Both the position numbers and the translations under genes were made by a program. A DNA stretch of 64,000 nucleotides. Origin: Hepsetus odoe (lineage: Eukaryota; Chordata; Actinopteri; Characiformes; Hepsetidae). Shown here piece by piece: positions 25,317 to 61,706 of the stretch. Position 1 is the first letter of the stretch. Each line of letters begins with the position of its first letter. The stretch spans positions 24,518,386 to 24,582,385 of the forward strand of contig CM029377.1 in assembly GCA_017165825.1 (NCBI GenBank), written 5' to 3'. Under the pieces are notes generated by a model. The model made no database searches. It saw only the letters and a program-made list of their open reading frames with translations, and was not told where the DNA came from.

Positions 25317-26255
25317 ATGCACGGGCACAGCGGCTGGAGGCTCCCCACACCAATGTATTTTTCCCTATTTCTATTTTATTTTTTGCACTTTTTTATCAGG
25401 TCTCTTGCACACGTTGTCTACAGCCGAAGGGACCTGATTGAAATTGGACTTCAGTCTAACACTGCAATAACTGGTACAACAAACACCTTTAAACAGACTT
25501 TTAATATACCAACGGAGTTACTGAGACTGCCGGGAGCTCCATGGATTGTTATCGATGGCAACAGGCAACGGAGGCAGTGCAGAGAGAGGAAGCAAAAATG
25601 GGGATGTAGAGCTGGACTGCTGGCTCAGCTACGGAAACATCCGCACAAACCCCCACTATCATTTCTGTACCTCACAAACGCCAGATCCCTCGCAAACAAA
25701 ATGGATGAGCTACAATCACAGATCACCTACAACTGCCTTATACGTGAGGGTTTGATGATTATAACAGAATCCTGTCTACACCTGCAAATCCTAGATGCTA
25801 TGGTGGAGTTAGCAGGCCGTACCATACACCGCCAGGATCGCAGCGAAGCCTCCGGAAAGAGCAGGGGAGGAGGACTCTGTGTGTACGTGCTTGAGAACTG
25901 GTGTTTCAACAGCAGGAAAATAGACAGCCATTGTCTGCCGGAGCTAGAGGCCATGTCTGTTCAGTGCAGACCATTCTATCTGCCTAGGGAGCTAACAGTG
26001 ATCATCGTTACTGCTGTTTATATCCCGCCTGATGCTAATGTTAGCTCAGTGCTAAGCCAGCTTCAACGCATATTAAACAAACAACAAAGGGCTCATCCTG
26101 ACGGTGTTCATATAATAGCGGGGGACTTTAATCATGCATGGCTTAGGACAGTGTTTCCTAATTTCTATCAGCATGTTAAGTGTCCTAGTAGGGGGGAAAA
26201 GACACTTGATCATGTTTACTCCAACATTAAGCATGCCTATAGAGGAACACCCTAG
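25317..26255 (+). pseudogene. LINE endonuclease-domain ORF (first part)
   Basis: A 312-codon open frame holds the endonuclease half of the LINE: NARSLANKMDEL, then the GGGLCVYV block, VTAVYIPPDANVSS and the AGDFNHAWL catalytic block, with DHVYSNI near the end. The first ~60 residues resemble an untranslated leader more than protein. It ends at a frameshift; downstream text resumes the same protein in another frame. Confidence 0.8.
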
Positions 26256-26480
26256 GAACACCCCTCCCCCACCTGGGACGATCTGATCACCTCTCACTGC
26301 TCCTTATTCCAGCCTACACTCCACAAAGGACACAAATACACCCAAAGACACTGACCATTAAAACTTGGCCTTCAGCTGCAAGATTGCTTTGCTCGTACTG
26401 ACTGGAACATCTTTGAACATCAGGACTTTGAGACACATACAGAGACTGTCCTCTTCTACATAAGGAGCTGTGTAGAGAAC

Positions 26481-27962
26481 GTGTCAGTAAACAAACGTAT
26501 CTGGGTTTTTCCAAACAGGAAACCCTGGATGATGAGAGATGTTCAGGACCTAATTAGAGCTCGAGACTCAGCTTTCAGGAGTGGGGACAGCTCACTGTAC
26601 AGCACTGCCAGAGCTAACCTGAGGAGAGGCATCCATCTGGCAAAGGAGGCCTACAGGGGGGAAGATGGATGGCTATCTGTTGGATAACAACCCACGGCAG
26701 ATGTGGAGGGGCATCCAGGCCATTACCAACTATAGACACCAGAGTCCCTCACGCTCCAGCAGCAGTAGCACACTGGCAGAGGAGTTGAACAATTACTATA
26801 CCTGCTTTGAGACCAATTCAATCCAGCACCCGCTGCCCCCCTTTGATCCAAGCAACTGTGACCCCCACCCTCTCTCTCTTCAAGAGCACGAGGTGAAGAA
26901 AACCCTGAGGGCAGTAAACCCCAGGAAAGCTGCTGGACCTGATGACATCCCAGGGGCAGTGGTCATGGCTTGCGCAGACCAGTTGACAGGGATCCTCACC
27001 AAGCTGTTCAAACTGTCTTTGACTCTTGCCATGGTACCTACATGCTTGAAGGCCTCCACCATCATTCCCGTCCCAAAAAGACCTGCCATAGACAGTCTCA
27101 GTGATTACAGACCCATAGCTCTCACATCTGAAATCATGAAGTGCTTAGAGCAACTGGTCTACCAGCACATCAGAAACTGCCTTCCTCTGACCTTGGATCC
27201 CTACCAGTTTGCCTACAGAGTGAACCGATGCACTGAAGATGCCGTCGCTGTCACGCTACACAAAGCGCTGAGTCACCTGGAGAACTGGAAGAGCTACGTG
27301 AGGATGCTCTTCGTGGACTACAGCTCAGCGTTCAACACACTCATTCTGAACATTCTAATCAATAAACTAATACTTTTACAGATCCCCCTTCCCACCTGCA
27401 GATGGATAAAACAATTTCTCACACACCGTCCTCAATCCGTCACCTCTCTTCCTCACTCACACTAAGCACCGGCTCTCCCCAGGGCTGTGTGCTGAGTCCT
27501 CTACTGTACGCCCTGTACACCTTCGACTGCACTTCAACCCACCCAACAAATGCCATCATCAAATATGCAGATGATACCACTGTGGTGGGGCTCATCTCAG
27601 ATGGAGATAAGACAGCATACAGGGCTGAGGTGGAGAAATTGTCCCTCTGGTGCTCAGAGAATAATCTGTCAATTAATGTCCTCAAAACTAAAGAACTGAT
27701 CATGATCATGGGCTTCAGGAAGCACAAGCATGACCACATCCCTCTGCTCATAGACGGAGAACATGTAGAAATTGTCACTTCCCTCAAGTTCCTGGGCATC
27801 TACATCTCAGCTGACCTTTCCTGGACTCACTACACCAAAGCTCTAGTGAAGAAGGCTAAACAGTGGTTATATTTCCTGCGTGTCCTTAGGAAAAACAAGC
27901 TGGACAGGAAGTTGCTGTTGGCCTTCTATCACTCTTCTGTGGAGAGTGTACTCACATACTGA
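26481..27962 (+). pseudogene. LINE reverse transcriptase, frameshifted
   Basis: Three overlapping open frames (26481-26687, 26665-27465, 27402-27962) together cover the RT domain. Landmarks are KPWMMRDVQDLIRARDSAF, NPRKAAGPDDIPGA, IIPVPKRPAIDSLSDYRPIA, the [15 protein letters not shown] block, [20 protein letters not shown] and the catalytic YADD. Two frame changes separate them, so this copy cannot make RT as a single chain. Confidence 0.85.
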
Positions 27963-28514
27963 TTGGGAGTGTGGTATATGGGTTCCACAGTTGAGAACAG
28001 GAAGGCTGTGCAGGGGGGCATAAATGCCGCTCAAAAATAAATGCCCCTTACCCTCCATGTCTGAAATATCCACATCTCATTGCTACAAGAAAATTAAGGC
28101 CATCATTGAAGATTCCTCACATCCCGCCCATCATCTGTTTGAACTGATGCCTTAGTAACCGACTCAGTAACTCAACTCAGTAACTCAACCCCCCCCCCCA
28201 TACTCCAAACACCACCAATACATGTGTGTTTGCTTTTATATTTTTTATATTTTATAATGCATTGAGGTAGGGGAACCACCCCCCCACAATTTCGTTGTAC
28301 ATTTGTACAATGACAATAAAGCCAATTCTATTTACAAAAATGTGAGGGGTGTACTCACTTTTGAGAGATACTGTATACTAAAATCAAAGTTCCTCAGAAC
28401 TTAAATATTACATAACAGAAAGTGTAAAGAAATATTTGATATTCTTAACAAATGCTAAAATGAATTTTTTAAAGGTTCTTCACACTTTACTGTTTTAATA
28501 TTTCTAGCAAATGT

Positions 28515-29470
28515 TAAATGAAGAAGGAAGACTGTAAGATAGGGTCCAGGCAGGAGAAGACATTGGGTCATTGGGAAGTAGTGAAACAGTGGGGGGTTAG
28601 TGTTACCAGATTGCCTAGCAACTACTCCAGAGGTGGACGGGAGACAGCCAGAAAGGTGCCTCATGTGACAAGCTGGTGGTGGAAAAAGGAAGTTCAGGAG
28701 TATACAAAGGAAATAGAGATGAGCCACAAGGGCAAAGAAAAAGCTGGCCAATGCTAAAGATAAGGGTATAATGGTGAGTTGTATGAGATGTGTTTAAGAG
28801 AGACAGAATTTGAATTTCTAATCAAATTCTTTAACCAACCTTGAAAGTGAGAGGATGCCCAAGGAGTGGAGTACAGGTTTACTGGTATCGATAATGAAGA
28901 ATATAATTTAAGTGTAGTGTAGTATTAACTACACTGTTGCTACAAGTTGATCAGCCACAGCATGAAGTTACAGGAAAAAGTAATCAAAGCTAGGTTAAGA
29001 AATGGGTGATAATAAACAAGCAGCAGTATTTTTTCATGCCAAAAAACAGCACTACAGATGCATTATTTGAGGGACTTGATCAAAACGGTCAGAGTGTGCA
29101 TTTGTGGACTTAGAGAAAGTATATGATGGGGAACCTAGAGCAGAGTTGTGTGGGCTGTATAAAGTCAGGTATGAGTGACAGAGAGATTTGTACTGGTTCT
29201 GTATTGAGCAGTGTGACAGTGGTGAGGTCTGCATTTGGACTGATGGTGGGATTATATCAAGGATCATAGCTGAGCCCTTCCTGTGTATGATGGATATGTT
29301 GAGAGGCGAGATCTGAAAGGAGTCTAGGAGAATGGCAGAATTGTTAGGATGCAGAAAGTAAAGGTGGTGAAGGTGGAGTTCTTGATACTTGGGGTCAACA
29401 CTTAACAGGGACTGAAGAAGGGAGAGCATGCAGGTTGGAGGAGTGGCAGGAGTGATATGATAGGCAGATA
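28515..29470 (+). mobile_element. Decayed RTE-type LINE fragment
   Basis: DNA-level blocks match better RTE copies: gatcagccacagcatgaagt at about 28949, agcactacagatgcattatt near 29048 and tgtggacttagagaaagtat near 29103 (compare 53780, 53878 and 53960). There are many indels and no long frame. It lies between the Tc1 composite and the 3' end of the GPCR gene. Confidence 0.7.
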
Positions 29471-29851
29471 CCGAATAAGCAACTAAAATCTCTTAAACCT
29501 GTGTCCTTGGAAATCCTTAAAGCCAGAGTAGTCCATGGTTTAACTGGTAAAAATTGGTACAAACATTGCATTGTATTCAGTATCGCTTTTACAGAAATGG
29601 TTCACTAGGAAACATATGGCTATTCTATGGCAGCTGTCAAAGAACCCGTTTATTATAACTTTGTTTAAAGTAAAAAAGGATCATCAAGGATACTTACCTG
29701 AAAACTAAGAGCAATTACTTTTTTATGTAATGACAAACATTATTATGATACAAATGTAACTGAAATCTTAACCCCACAAAAATATTTTTAAACATTGCAT
29801 ACATTGCATTGATAATATGATATTTAAGTTGCAACATGCTGCAATGTTGGG

Positions 29852-31207
29852 TCAACAAATTTCATGCTCAACTCGTACTGTGATCTGACCATAAAAGAAA
29901 GTTGTCTGTCTCTCCTTCTTTGCAACCAAGTTGGGAAGTCTTTCTCGGTCTTGTGATTTCAAGGGAACTTGTAAGCAGTCTGACTTTTTTGGAGAATTTC
30001 CACTACAGTTATTCCAAATAGAATAAGAGGAGGAGGTGGTGGAGAAGGAAGAGTTTGATGATGATGAAAAACTTCCAGGTAAGAGGCCTTCATTCTTTTG
30101 TTCCTTGTACCTTCTGGGAAAGGGACCATTCATTGAGAAAACAGAAGAATAGTCGGATCTCATCTGATGTCGTGCAGCATCTCTGGAATGCTGCTCCCCA
30201 TTAGCAGCTCTTATATTGGGCGTTGTGCTTCTTCCTCCTTCTCCATGTGTTCTTCGCTCTCCTCCCCTCCCAAGTACACCACCTAACCTGGCATGAATTT
30301 TTTGCCTGAGGCTCTGCAGCGCCCCCTGGAAGCGTTTGCTGAGAAGAGCATAAAGCAGTGGGTTGATGTCTGAGTTGAACAGTACAAGCCAGTATGAGAA
30401 CGTTACAGCAGCTGGTGGAATTTGACTTTCTGAGCGTGCAAGGGCAGTCTCAGTGGCCTGCACCAGAGCAACACTGATATAAGGTGTCCAACACAAGAAG
30501 AAGGCAGCAATGACCATGAAGAGCCTTACAACACCATGATGAGGGTGGTTAGTCTGCTGGGTGCTGGCATTGTGAAGATGAGTGAGAAATGTGTGCAGGC
30601 GCCGGCTATAAGGTTTTGAGCTACTCTCTCCTTCAAGCTCTGCAGGTGGAGCTCCTGTAGGATCATGGTGAGGACCATTAAACTGGGCTTCAGACACAAA
30701 CCTTCCACTAACATAATACACCAGCCTGGAGGGGTCATGTGTTTCCAAGTCTGCAGTCGAAAACTGGCGGGATTCAGAAGGCATGGGAACAGGCTGGCTC
30801 CTACTGCGTTGGAGGTGTTCCTCTAAACTATGGATCCTTCTGGCATGGTGTCGTGCAACTCTCACAATCTTGACATAGCAAAAGAGGATAACTGTGGCTG
30901 GGAGCAGAAAAGACAGAGTGGACATGAAGACTGTGTAGCTTGGACTGCTAGCCCAGTTGACAGAACAGCTGTACATAGAGCTCACAAAGCTGATGTTACT
31001 CCAACCCAGTAGAGGAGGAGAGCTGGTGAGCATTGCCTGTAGCCAGATCCACAGCACAGCTGCTCCAGTTCGCCACACTGTACAGCGTGAAGCATACCTC
31101 AGGCAGTCAACAATGGAGTAGTAGCGATCCAGAGCAATGGCTGCTAGTGTTAGCACTGAAGCAGTGCAGTAGACTGAGGAGGAGTAACCTACATAAAGAC
31201 ATAAATC
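29852..31207 (-). CDS. GPCR coding exon 3 (helices 3-7 and tail)
   Basis: The acceptor is ctgtcccag, phase 0. It starts DLCLYVGYSSSVYCTASV, which holds the helix-3 cysteine, and runs 451 codons to the stop. The open frame is uninterrupted through loop 3, helix 6 (FMVIAAFFLCWTPY), helix 7 (LFNSDINPLLYALL) and the Ser-rich tail. Confidence 0.95.
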   Translation of the reverse strand, partial: DLCLYVGYSSSVYCTASVLTLAAIALDRYYSIVDCLRYASRCTVWRTGAAVLWIWLQAMLTSSPPLLGWSNISFVSSMYSCSVNWASSPSYTVFMSTLSFLLPATVILFCYVKIVRVARHHARRIHSLEEHLQRSRSQPVPMPSESRQFSTADLETHDPSRLVYYVSGRFVSEAQFNGPHHDPTGAPPAELEGESSSKPYSRRLHTFLTHLHNASTQQTNHPHHGVVRLFMVIAAFFLCWTPYISVALVQATETALARSESQIPPAAVTFSYWLVLFNSDINPLLYALLSKRFQGALQSLRQKIHARLGGVLGRGGERRTHGEGGRSTTPNIRAANGEQHSRDAARHQMRSDYSSVFSMNGPFPRRYKEQKNEGLLPGSFSSSSNSSFSTTSSSYSIWNNCSGNSPKKSDCLQVPLKSQDRERLPNLVAKKERQTTFFYGQITVRVEHEIC

Positions 31208-33130
31208 CTGGGACAGAAATAAGGAAGTCTTAAGGGAAATATCAAACTTACCATTTTACATATTAATGTAGTTGATCAATTTAGCTCCATTAGTTTCACG
31301 CTGGATCTACAGGCTAAAATTGCTAACAAACACTAGAAATCAAAAGTATTCATGTTTATTTATGGAAAACCCAAATGTTTTACATAAATAAATCCTCCAA
31401 AATTCTTCCAGCCCACTCAGGTTCATCATCAAACATGACTTTCTGAGCTTTCTGATAAAATGAACAAAACTTCACAATGTCACTCAGAAGGCCTCTTTTC
31501 ACGAACTGTAGCATAAGTAGTACTAACCAGTAATTCATTTTGTTCTAAAGTTGCCTTTATAAACATGGTTCATGGTTCATTCATCTTAGTTCATGAATCT
31601 GAACTAAGATGAGTACAACAGTAGTTGCTTTGTGAATAGTAAAAGTTTAAATCTTACATTTATTCAGGTGACAATGTGATTTAGGATATTGTATGAGTAA
31701 TTATAAGTGATGAGGTTTGTGTGTGTTGAGTTCTGATGAAAAATCTTATCAAATATTTGGGGGTTATTGAATTCTTGTGTTTGTAGCAAAATTCACCTGT
31801 AGCTCTTCTTAAACATATATTTCACATAACTCCTTTAATTAACAAATATGGTCATCAATTGCCAGGAAACACCCCTTATTGTATATTTACCAACATTTAA
31901 AAAAGTACTGAACACAGAACTGGTTGCGTGTATGACCATTACTGAAAGCATTTTGGTCTCATTTAATATAATCCTATTTGTTTAATCTCATACTTAACAT
32001 TAGAGAATTAAAAAGGGCAAAAATGGCAATGAAATACAACTAAACTGATTTTGTGTGATCTTACATTTTTATGGAAAAGGTACATGTAGCTGCCCATACT
32101 AACATTGCAGTTTACCCATCCATTATTCATGATAGAAACTGCCACAAATGGCATGACGCCGATGCCAACCAGGAAGTCGCTGATAGCCAGATTGATGATG
32201 AGCACTGATGTTACAGAGTGGAATGTCTTTGTTGCCACCACAATCACAATGACCAGGATGTTCCCTGCATTTTAACAGTTGAAACAGAAACAGGTTTAAA
32301 TCAACTTTAAAAAGGTTACTGAAGTCTGATGAAGATGAAATAATAGAAAAACTGAATAGTAAGAAAATATGTTTAATGACAAAAATGCCATTTAAAAGCC
32401 ATGTTTCTCTAAAGCATGTGTATAGAACAAATATCGAATATCAAATTTAGGGAACTTTTCAGCAATAAAGGACCACTTCCACTGTAGAAAAAAAACAAAA
32501 TGGACCTTAACCTTCAAATTCACAAAAAAAACAAAAAACAAAAAACCCACAATAACTAGATGACTGTAATGCCAATTGTGGAAAAACTCCTGAACAATTT
32601 TGAACCTTAGAAAAATTCTAGGCATGAAATTTTCAGATTTTTTCTCTAGAGGAGGGGTACTTGTCTAAGGAACTATGGCTCAAGAGGTCTCAGGTTGAAA
32701 TACCACCTCTGGCACTACCACCACTGGGTCCCTGAGAAAGACCCTTAACCATGATTTGCTCCAAGGGGACTTTCCTTGTAATTAGGACATGGAGGTAGCT
32801 CTGGAAAAGAGCATCTGCTAAATGACGCAAATGTAAATGTAAATCTTAATGATTTAATTAAAATAGATTAATTAATGGTTTACTCAATTAATTTCAGTCT
32901 ATTACATATTTAAATGTTACCCCATCCTTAACAGAAAGGTGGCTATAAGAACAGAGCCCACCTGTCACTGCCCCCACACACATGAGCACCATCAGCACCT
33001 CCAGCAGAAGCTTTCCACGAAGAGAACCACTGAGCCGAGAGCTTGTTGAATTTTTCCATGACAATCGCATCTCACCAAGCAGAGACTCGCTGGTGTCTAG
33101 CAATCTGCTCCCTGGTAGATCCATTTCCAT
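29852..33130 (-). CDS. Orphan class A G-protein-coupled receptor
   Basis: A complete seven-helix receptor, 561 residues, built from three exons: 33130-32962, 32264-32104 and 31207-29852. Splice sites are canonical and all junctions are in phase. Start: the open frame extends upstream to a TTG at 33160, but the first ATG is at 33130 (MEMDLPG). Landmarks: N-glycosylation site NST in the short N-terminus, GN of helix 1 at residues 57-58, NLAISD of helix 2 (Asp 86), the helix-3 Cys 113 paired with Cys 191 of loop 2, DRY at 137-139, CWTP at 349-352 and NPLLY at 392-396. Intracellular loop 3 is long (about 110 residues) and the tail is about 150 residues with a Ser-rich stretch. The aminergic-like helix 2/3 and the SPSYT block recall GPR161/GPR101-type orphans, but I cannot name an orthologue. 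It probably signals at the plasma membrane; the ligand is unknown. Confidence 0.93.
32104..32264 (-). CDS. GPCR coding exon 2
   Basis: The acceptor is aaaatgcag and the donor AAT|gttagt. It is 161 bases and completes helix 1 (GNILVIVIVV) and helix 2 (SVLIINLAISDFLVGIGVMP), ending at NNGWVNCN. The ORF continues past the donor, but that extension is intron. Confidence 0.92.
32650..32835 (+). mobile_element. SINE remnant in GPCR intron 1
   Basis: Reads gggtacttgtctaaggaact, then gacccttaaccatgatttgc, ending gcatctgctaaatgacgcaaatgtaaatg, the typical tail of a fish tRNA-SINE. It differs from the 2577 family and matches the 41945 and 42530 fragments. Confidence 0.6.
32962..33130 (-). CDS. GPCR coding exon 1
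   Basis: The first ATG (MEMDLPGSRLLDTSES) has no signal peptide. Helix 1 begins LLLEVLMVLMCVGAVT. The donor is ACAG|gtgggc. It ends with one base of a Gly codon. Confidence 0.88.
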
Positions 33131-34295
33131 AATGAAAAAGGCATCAGGTTTGAGATCCAAAACTCACCAACATGAACCGTTCCCAAACTGCCTGTACAGT
33201 TGTTTTTGGCAATGGGGCCATTTAGGTATGGACAAGATGAACTTTAAACATAACAATGAGTCAAAAGAGATAAAACTCTTTAAGCCATCTTGAAGCCAGA
33301 CAAAGAGGTGTAGGAAAGAGTCTTCCGTGTTCTCTTTCAACCTTGTCCGTGCACACCTCTGAGCCGCTCATGCATAGATGCACTCTACTGGCTGACAAAG
33401 CGGAAAATCAAACATTAAAGCAAGTGGTAAATTGATTCGGCAACAGCAAATACCAAACAAAGCACTGCATGCCTTTCTACCATGTTATTAAATCCACTGA
33501 TGTTTAGTTTCCCACAGTTTTATTACGTAGTTCCACTGATTTAAACAATGAATTGGCAACAAGGACAAGATTGAAGAATTTACCTTTTAGATCACAGATA
33601 TAGCATTCTTAATTAAACATACTTTGATTATTGCTGGTAAAAAAAAAAAAAAAAATTAAACTCAACCAAAAGTACAATTCCATTTAATTCTACACTACAA
33701 AGCCTTAGCCCCAAACTGTTGTCCTGATGACAAATATAGCACAGTATAGTTGTTTGCTCACAGATCTGAATATTTGGGTTCTTCACCTTAAGGAGTGCAA
33801 TGCATAGTAAGGAACTGAAGAATATACCAGTATATTTTAACATACAAGTTTAATTCGTTTCGTGACAGCTCGTAACTCAAATTACTGGCAAGTCAAGGCA
33901 CCACTACTTAGAATATAATGGAGAAAAAAAAGCTGCTACAGAACACATTTGAAGTCCTATGCCAAGGTTTCAATAGCCCATGACAAACAAGAAGTTTTGG
34001 AATTTCTAAGAGAAAATATACTTGTACAAAGAACACACAAGTGCCGTTTTTCGTAACTTTTGCGCTGGACATATTTGGGGGGAAAAAACTTTAAATATGT
34101 TTGATTTAACAGCATTGGCCACAGTAACCGGGCACTACAATAAGCAGCAGTGTGTACTCTGGACATGTAACTGTTTTTACTCAACAAAGCAAAACTGGAC
34201 CAGGACGCTCAAATATTTGCATTTATATATAACAATCGTATCAACTGATCACATGGAAGTAAAAATGCGAGAGTGTTTTTTAACAGTGTTATCAG

Positions 34296-34301
34296 TTTAT
34301 T
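34296..34301 (-). terminator. tarbp1 polyadenylation signal AATAAA
   Basis: A minus-strand AATAAA (tttatt on the plus strand) lies 84 bases beyond the tarbp1 stop codon. Confidence 0.6.
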
Positions 34302-34384
34302 GTCAAGGAAATACAGATAGGACATCAGATAAAGAACATTGAAAAACACTGATGAAACAATTTCAGCTGGACTGGTTTCTGCAG

Positions 34385-60271
<25,887 letters not shown>

Positions 60272-61203
60272 CTACAACAAACTGATAGCAAAGGTGTTCA
60301 TCAGCTTTCTATTTATGCAATAACATGAACTAATTCAGGCAAGGTGTTTAAGAAATGCTAAATGCTAATGTGCTAATTAAATAACTGAATGTGTTTTTCT
60401 ACACAGCAAAAATAAGTACTGGCATTCATGTATTAGCCAGTGCTTGAAATGCACTAATACCAGGTCCCATTTTTTCTCCAATTTTCAGTTTACTGATCAC
60501 TACCAATCAAATAATTTGTTCATGAACCCATTTTAATTTGTGCATAAATATGATCTAAACATCTACAGATTTCCTGAGAGGTCCTTAATGTATGTAATTG
60601 AGTCAGTTATAAACAACTGACTCAAAAATATTGGACTGGGTTGCTTATTTATTGAGGAAAATTACCCAATATTATGAGTGCTGAAAGTATGTAAAAAGCA
60701 AAAACTTTTGCTTTTGTATCTGGTGTGGCTACAATGCAGCAATTAAATGATTCCAGTATCTGTTAAACAGTCTTACACATCAGCTTGGAGGAGTTTCAGC
60801 CCATTCTCTCATAAAGAACATCTTCAACTGTGGAATCTTGGTGGGTTTCCTCACGTTATATGTACAGTCATGTGAACAAGTTAGGCCTGTGTTTTTGTTA
60901 CATTCTTAGACATATGGATATTTAATCTCAATTTTAACAATACTTGAAGACTCAAGTAATATAACTAAACAATCAAAACTGAAGAAAAGTCTTCTTCTGT
61001 AAAATGTAATTCTACAAAAATTAGATTTCTGGTGAGGGCACCCCCATTTTAATCCCAATTAAAATGGCTCAAATCACACACAGGTGCAGCACATCAGGTG
61101 CACATGATTAGAACATCACTCAGCATTTTGAAGCAGGTTTGCCCTATTTAAACATCAGACATTTAGTTTCATGCTCCTGACTGTTGAGGTGAGAGTGAAC
61201 ACC

Positions 61204-61660
61204 ATGGTGAGATCAAAAGAGCTGTCTAAGGCCTTCGGAAAGAATTTTGTAGTCGCTTATAAGTCTAGTAAGGGATTTAAAGATCTCATTAAGAACTTGC
61301 AATCAGCCACTCCACTGTCTGGAAAAGAGTCTACAAGTGGAGGACTGCAAAAACAACTGCCCAGGTCTGGCCATAAAGCAAGTTCACCACGAGAGCAGAC
61401 CGCAATATCCTAAAAGAAGTCTCCAAAAACCCTAAAATATCATCACAGGACCTATATTAGGCTTTTGCTACTGTTGATGTGAAAGTGCCTCTACAATCAG
61501 AAAAAGACTACACAACTTGAACTTGCATGGGAAGCGTGCAAGGAGGAAACCTTTGCTCTCTAAGCAACAGGACCTGGCCAGCTCACCATCATAGAATCCA
61601 CCATGAATTCTACTGTGTATCAGAGGGCATCTCACTGCAATTATTTCAGCCAAAGGGGTA
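61204..61660 (+). pseudogene. Outer Tc1 transposase, N-terminal remnant
   Basis: The helix-turn-helix DNA-binding region of a Tc1 transposase: RSKELSKAFGKNFVVAYKSS, then LQKQLPRSGHKASSPRE in the same frame. Stops and frame changes follow, and the DDE region is absent. Confidence 0.75.
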
Positions 61661-61706
61661 GGGTGTCCTAACTTTTTCCTCAGTTAGAACACACATTTTT
61701 GTATAT

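Larger units (their letters stand above)
25285..28329 (+). mobile_element. L2/Rex1-like LINE, near full length
   Basis: It inserted into the right arm of the Tc1 element and is flanked by the duplication atttac (25279-25284 and 28330-28335). It encodes an apurinic endonuclease (LSFLYLTNARSLANKMDELQ near 25660; HIIAGDFNHAWL near 26110) and a reverse transcriptase (PRKAAGPDDIPGAVVMACAD near 26920; [12 protein letters not shown] near 27310; KYADDTTVVGLISDGDKTAY near 27560). Frameshifts near 26255, 26670 and 27430 and a stop at 27960 break it. The 3' end is tgacaataaagccaattct. It is the best-preserved retrotransposon in the window. Confidence 0.88.
22820..28374 (+). mobile_element. Tc1/mariner-like transposon broken by nested insertions
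   Basis: The left terminal repeat starts acagtatctcacaaaagtga after a TA; the right terminal repeat, reversed, starts acagtatctctcaaaagtga. The internal arm continues with gtaaatattttatta...cttttcatgggaca on both sides, which proves the pairing. Between the ends lie Tc1 left-arm sequence (22820-23168), an RTE insertion (23169-24744), a transposase remnant (about 24745-25158), a LINE insertion (25285-28329) and the final 45 bases of the right arm. It is an inactive fossil. Confidence 0.85.

Noticed and set aside
25317..27962. LINE frames as host genes
   Set aside because: Endonuclease and reverse-transcriptase motifs, frameshifts and the flanking target duplication show a retrotransposon.
30830..31233. 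Plus-strand frames of 60-66 codons
   Set aside because: They are shadows of the GPCR exon on the minus strand.
33131..33160. Upstream extension of the GPCR frame to 33160
   Set aside because: The codon at 33160 is TTG; the first ATG is at 33130.
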